A program made the translations under genes and the position numbers. Shown piece by piece: positions 60,663 to 64,000 of a stretch of 64,000 nucleotides of DNA. Within the stretch, counting starts at the first letter, position 1; the number at the start of each line of letters is the position of its first letter. The notes below the pieces were generated by a model. It made no database searches and had not been told where the DNA came from. It saw only the letters and a program-made list of their open reading frames with translations. Source of the DNA: Candidatus Binatia bacterium (lineage in GTDB: Bacteria > Desulfobacterota > Binatia > HRBIN30 > BPIQ01); NCBI GenBank assembly GCA_026004195.1, contig BPIQ01000001.1:525871-589870 (forward strand), in the 5' to 3' direction.

Positions 60663-63353
60663 ATGGCAGAGAGCGCCCTCGACCGCAAACTCGGCCGCTA
60701 CACGCTCGAGCAAGTCGCGCACGCCGTCCTCCTTGCGATCGCGCTCTTCTTGCGCCTTTTCCTCCTCGAGCAGAAGCCCCAGCACCACGACGAATCCATC
60801 CACGCGTTCTTTTCCTGGAAGATCACCGAAGACGGGATCGCCCACTACCAGTACGACCCCGTCTACCACGGCCCCGTGCTCTACTACAGCACGGCCGCGA
60901 TCCTCGCGCTTCTGGGCGACAACGACTTCACGGTGCGGCTCAGCGCCGTGCTCTTCGGGATGGGCGTCCTTCTCTTCGCCTGGCCGCTCCGCCGCTACCT
61001 CGGGCGTGCCGGCGCCCTCGCCTTCCTCGCGCTCCTCACCTTCTCGCCCGCCTTCACCTACTTCACGAGGTTTTTGCGCCACGACATCTACCTCGCGCTC
61101 TGCAACCTCGGCGCCGTCTACTTCGCCTTCCGCTACGGCGAGACGCGAGTCCCCAAGTTTCTCTACGCGAGCGCCGTCTCTCTCTCGCTCGCCTTCTGCA
61201 CGAAAGAGGACATGTACCTCCTCACGCCCCTCTTTCTCGTCTCGTTCGCGGGCATGCTCCTCTGGGAAGTCCTCGGGGCCGAAAGGCGGCGCGAAGCCTG
61301 GCGTGCCGCGTGGCAGGAGACGCGCGAGTTTTTCCGGGCGAGCTGGCTTCCCATCCTGACGAGCGGCGTCCTTTTCTCGCTCGTCTGGCTCGTCTTCTAC
61401 ACGTCTTTTTTCACGCACCCCGAGAACTGGAACGGCGTCCGCCGCGCCCTCGTGTACTGGTGGGGCCAGCACAAGATCCAGCGGATCGGGGGCCCCTGGT
61501 GGTACTACGTGCCGCAGCTTTCGCTCTACGAGCCGCTCCTCGCCTTTCCGTTCGTCGCCGTGCTCGTGCCGCCGCTCCTCGGCAGCGGGATCCCGTCCCG
61601 CCTCGGGAAGTGGCTCCGCGGGCTCGCCGGGGCGGCGCTCCTCGCCTTCGTGGTCCTTCTCGTCGGCGGCTGGCCCTTCGCCCCGCAAGCTCTCCTTCTC
61701 GCCCTCCTCCTGGGCACGGCCGCGCTCGCGACCGTCCGCGTACCCGACCGCTTCTTCCGCTTCGCCTTTCTCTGGTCGCTCGGCGCGCTCGCGATCTACG
61801 CCTGGGCACAGGAAAAGGTCCCGTGGCTTCTCGTCCCGATGCTGCTGCCGCTTTCGCTCGTCGCGGGTCGCTGGTTCGGGGACGCCTGGGAGCGGGGTGC
61901 TCTCCGGAGGCTCGGGACCCTCGCCATCCTTCTTCCCGTGGGTGCCGGAACGCTCTGGTCGCTCGTCGCCGTCAACTACCTCTACGACGCGCCCGACCCG
62001 AAGGAGCCCAAAGACCGGCGGCACTCGGAGATGCTCGTCTACGTCCAGTCGACCTACGACATCCTCCGCACGATGGAGAAGATCGAGGAAATCGGCGAGA
62101 AACTCGGCACGGGCACGCAGACACGGCTCCAGGTCTCGGGCAACGCCACGTGGCCCTTCAGCTGGTATCTGCGGCACTACCCCGTCAACTGGGCCGCGAA
62201 CCCCCGCGTCGTCGACACGCCCGTCGTGATCGTGGACCGCGAAGTGAAAGCCCTCGACGAACCGCTCCGCGAAGAATACGACCGCCGCATCATCGAAATT
62301 CGCGGCTGGTGGGAGCCCGACTGGAAGAACCTCACCCTGCCGAAGCTCCTGCGCTGGTACTTCACGCGCGTGGCCTGGAACATGACGGGCTCGAGCGACG
62401 CGCTGGTCTTCACCCACAAGAACCCGCGGCCCGGAATGACCTTCCGCAGGATCGAGGTGAACCCCCCGCCGGCACCGCGGGATTATCCCACGGTGCCGGC
62501 CGTCCGGCGGAGCGAGTTCACCTTCGGCGAGCCGGGATCGGGGCCGGGCCAGTTCCAGGAACCGCGCGACATCGCCGTGGCCCGCGACGGCACGCTCTAC
62601 GTCGTGGACACGAAAAACCACCGCATCCAGCACCTCCGAGCCGACGGAACTTTCCTCCACGCCTGGGGACGGCAAGGGAACGGGCCGGGCGAGTTCCAGG
62701 ACCCGCACGGCATCGCGCTGGGCCCCGACGGGAGCGTCTACGTCGCCGACACCTGGAACCACCGGATCCAGAAGTTCGACGCCACGGGCCGCTTCCTCCT
62801 CGAGTTCGCTCCCCAGTCGGGCTTCTGGGGGCCCCGCGACCTGGTCGTCGCGGAGGACGGGACCGTCTACGTGAGCGACACGGGCAACAAGCGCATCGTC
62901 GTCTTCACGAGCGAGGGCCAGGAGCTACGGACCTGGGGCAAGGAAGGCTCGGGGCCGGGCGAGTTCATCGAACCCGTGGGCATCGCCATCGACACGAAGG
63001 GGCGCATCGTCGTGGCCGACACCGGAAACCGCCGGCTCCAGTTCTTCGACCCGCAGGGACGGTTCCTCGAGCAGTGGCAGGTGTTCGGGTGGGAGGAGTT
63101 CTACACCGAACCCTACATCGCCATCGACGGAGACCAGATCTACGTCACGGACTCCTTCAACCACCGCTTCGCCCGCTATTCCGGGAGCGGGAAACTCACG
63201 GGCACGTGGGGAAAGCCCGGAACGGAGCGGGGAGCCTTCAACCGCCCGATCGGAATCGCCGTCGGGCCCAACGGCGAGGTCTACGTCTCGGACACGATGA
63301 ACCACCGCATCCAGCGGTTCTTCCTTCCCCGGCCCGAAGGGGGAGCTAGCTAG
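60663..63353 (+). CDS. Agl23-like (TIGR03663-type) membrane protein with NHL propeller
   Basis: 896 aa; ATG chosen over GTG 60636. Residues ~1-430 are membrane-spanning with EQKPQHHDESIHAFFSWKI, YDPVYHGPVLYYS and FLRHDIYLAL, typical of the 'flippase activity-associated protein Agl23' family from Archaea and Chloroflexi. Residues ~617-896 are six NHL repeats (PRDIAVARDGTLYVVDTKN, VYVADTWNHRIQKF, VYVSDTGNKRIVVF); blade 5 has WQVFGWEEFYTEPYI, like the neighbours' inserts. Linked to N-glycan synthesis in Archaea by name only; its role in this bacterium is unknown. Stop shares CTAG with the convergent GT2 gene. Confidence 0.88.
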   Translation: MAESALDRKLGRYTLEQVAHAVLLAIALFLRLFLLEQKPQHHDESIHAFFSWKITEDGIAHYQYDPVYHGPVLYYSTAAILALLGDNDFTVRLSAVLFGMGVLLFAWPLRRYLGRAGALAFLALLTFSPAFTYFTRFLRHDIYLALCNLGAVYFAFRYGETRVPKFLYASAVSLSLAFCTKEDMYLLTPLFLVSFAGMLLWEVLGAERRREAWRAAWQETREFFRASWLPILTSGVLFSLVWLVFYTSFFTHPENWNGVRRALVYWWGQHKIQRIGGPWWYYVPQLSLYEPLLAFPFVAVLVPPLLGSGIPSRLGKWLRGLAGAALLAFVVLLVGGWPFAPQALLLALLLGTAALATVRVPDRFFRFAFLWSLGALAIYAWAQEKVPWLLVPMLLPLSLVAGRWFGDAWERGALRRLGTLAILLPVGAGTLWSLVAVNYLYDAPDPKEPKDRRHSEMLVYVQSTYDILRTMEKIEEIGEKLGTGTQTRLQVSGNATWPFSWYLRHYPVNWAANPRVVDTPVVIVDREVKALDEPLREEYDRRIIEIRGWWEPDWKNLTLPKLLRWYFTRVAWNMTGSSDALVFTHKNPRPGMTFRRIEVNPPPAPRDYPTVPAVRRSEFTFGEPGSGPGQFQEPRDIAVARDGTLYVVDTKNHRIQHLRADGTFLHAWGRQGNGPGEFQDPHGIALGPDGSVYVADTWNHRIQKFDATGRFLLEFAPQSGFWGPRDLVVAEDGTVYVSDTGNKRIVVFTSEGQELRTWGKEGSGPGEFIEPVGIAIDTKGRIVVADTGNRRLQFFDPQGRFLEQWQVFGWEEFYTEPYIAIDGDQIYVTDSFNHRFARYSGSGKLTGTWGKPGTERGAFNRPIGIAVGPNGEVYVSDTMNHRIQRFFLPRPEGGAS

Positions 63354-64000
63354 CGCCCCTCGGTCACGATCCGGCGCCAGAGGCGAAAGAGGTCGTAGAA
63401 GGCCCGGAGGATGACCCGCAGGTGGGCTCCGGTCTGCTCGCCCGCCTCGCGCGGGTAGTGGTGGACGCCCACTTCCTCGATGCCGAAGCCTTTCCGGATG
63501 GCCCGACCGTAGAGTTCGGCGTTGATGAGGGCTCCGGTCGACTCGAGCCGCACCGACTCGAGGACTTTGCGCGGAATGAGCTTGAAAGCACAGTTCAGGT
63601 CGCGGACCCGAACCCCCAGAAGGAGTCGCACGAGCACGCGGCCGAAGAGAAAAGCGTTGAGCTTGCGGACGAAAGGGTCGCGCCGTTCGAGGCGGTAACC
63701 GGTCACGATGCGATCCTCGTCCCCGGCCAGCGGCAGGAGCCGGTCGAGATCCCCGATGTCGAACTGGCCGTCTCCGTCCATGTAGAAGACGAACTTCATC
63801 CGCGCGGCTTCGAACCCCGTGCGCAACGCCGCCCCGTAGCCCCGGTTCGAGGGATGGTGGAGGGGGCGTAGTTCGGGGATTTCGCGTGCGAGCTCCTCGA
63901 GGATCCGCCCGGTCGCGTCCGTGCTCCCGTCGTCGACGACCAGGATCTCGTGCCGCAGATCACGCGCGCGCAGGTATTCCGAAACGCGCCGCACCACGCG
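63350..64000 (-). CDS. GT2 glycosyltransferase (partial, 5' end outside window)
   Basis: 217 codons visible; the N-terminal strand (expected VVIPAYNE) lies beyond the right edge. VVDDGSTDATGRIL, FYMDGDGQFDIGDLDRLL, TGYRLERRDPFVRKL and VRDLNCAFKLIPRKV are typical of dolichyl-phosphate-mannose synthase-like GT2 enzymes. The internal GTG near 63997 is not the likely start. Third such transferase in the cluster. Confidence 0.9.
   Translation of the reverse strand, partial: RVVRRVSEYLRARDLRHEILVVDDGSTDATGRILEELAREIPELRPLHHPSNRGYGAALRTGFEAARMKFVFYMDGDGQFDIGDLDRLLPLAGDEDRIVTGYRLERRDPFVRKLNAFLFGRVLVRLLLGVRVRDLNCAFKLIPRKVLESVRLESTGALINAELYGRAIRKGFGIEEVGVHHYPREAGEQTGAHLRVILRAFYDLFRLWRRIVTEGR

Noticed and set aside
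1-64000. CRISPR array, insertion sequence, prophage or integrative element
   Set aside because: No spaced direct repeats, transposase, integrase or terminal inverted repeats were seen, and the tRNA-Leu has no adjoining integrase or duplicated 3' end.

Overview
The window is very GC-rich bacterial chromosome with tightly packed genes, many 1-4 nt start/stop overlaps and frequent GTG/TTG starts. No phage, insertion sequence or CRISPR array is visible. The mix of content is Gram-negative: RlpA, a SPOR-domain protein, sigma-54 activators with NtrB/NtrC, a complete cofG-cofH-cofD-cofE coenzyme F420 block, Myxococcus-type Cys-rich repeats, dockerin-like EF-hand exported proteins, and large GT-C/DUF2298/NHL membrane proteins. 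This fits an uncultured delta-proteobacteria-like lineage; Candidatus Binatota (Desulfobacterota_B) is my best guess, and it is inference only.

Region 1 (1-17.3 kb) is dense in two-component and sigma-54 regulation. A minus-strand operon runs from a short kinase-like protein to a sigma-54 response regulator, an ExeA-like ATPase with LysM and SPOR domains, and a membrane-anchored sulfatase-fold hydrolase cut by the left edge. Divergent from it are a chimeric pseudo-receiver/AAA+/histidine-kinase protein, a second sigma-54 regulator, and a receiver-kinase hybrid that has its own -24/-12 promoter. After one unknown gene comes the F420 operon cofG-H-D-E, then ntrB-ntrC coupled to thiE.

Region 2 (17.3-34 kb) is mostly housekeeping: thiE facing thiO, a zinc-ribbon microprotein, a Thr/Pro-linker secreted protein, a phasin-like protein, rlpA, a small XRE regulator, tpx, a PTPS-III-type folate enzyme, a CX3CH lipoprotein and pepA. 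A minus-strand run follows: valS-nadC-birA-coaX-EF-G paralogue-unknown repeat protein. A tRNA-Leu(CAG) diverges from valS.

Region 3 (34.3-64 kb) is the most unusual part: about 30 kb of membrane glycosylation-type genes. It holds six GT-C-like polytopic proteins, one of which also contains a DUF2298 module, plus a stand-alone DUF2298 protein, three GT2 transferases, a GT4 transferase, a methyltransferase and an FAD oxidoreductase. Three of the GT-C proteins end in NHL beta-propellers that share a tryptophan-containing insert, and two others end in beta-sandwich-like exported domains. A 1591-residue PMT-like/DUF2298/NHL fusion links modules that occur separately in its neighbours. A membrane-anchored YVTN propeller and three Cys-rich exported proteins are embedded in the cluster; two of those three carry an apparent one-base frameshift near the N-terminus. 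The simplest reading is an uncharacterised polyprenyl-phosphate-sugar-dependent surface glycosylation system in which the transferases carry their own extracytoplasmic recognition or scaffold domains.
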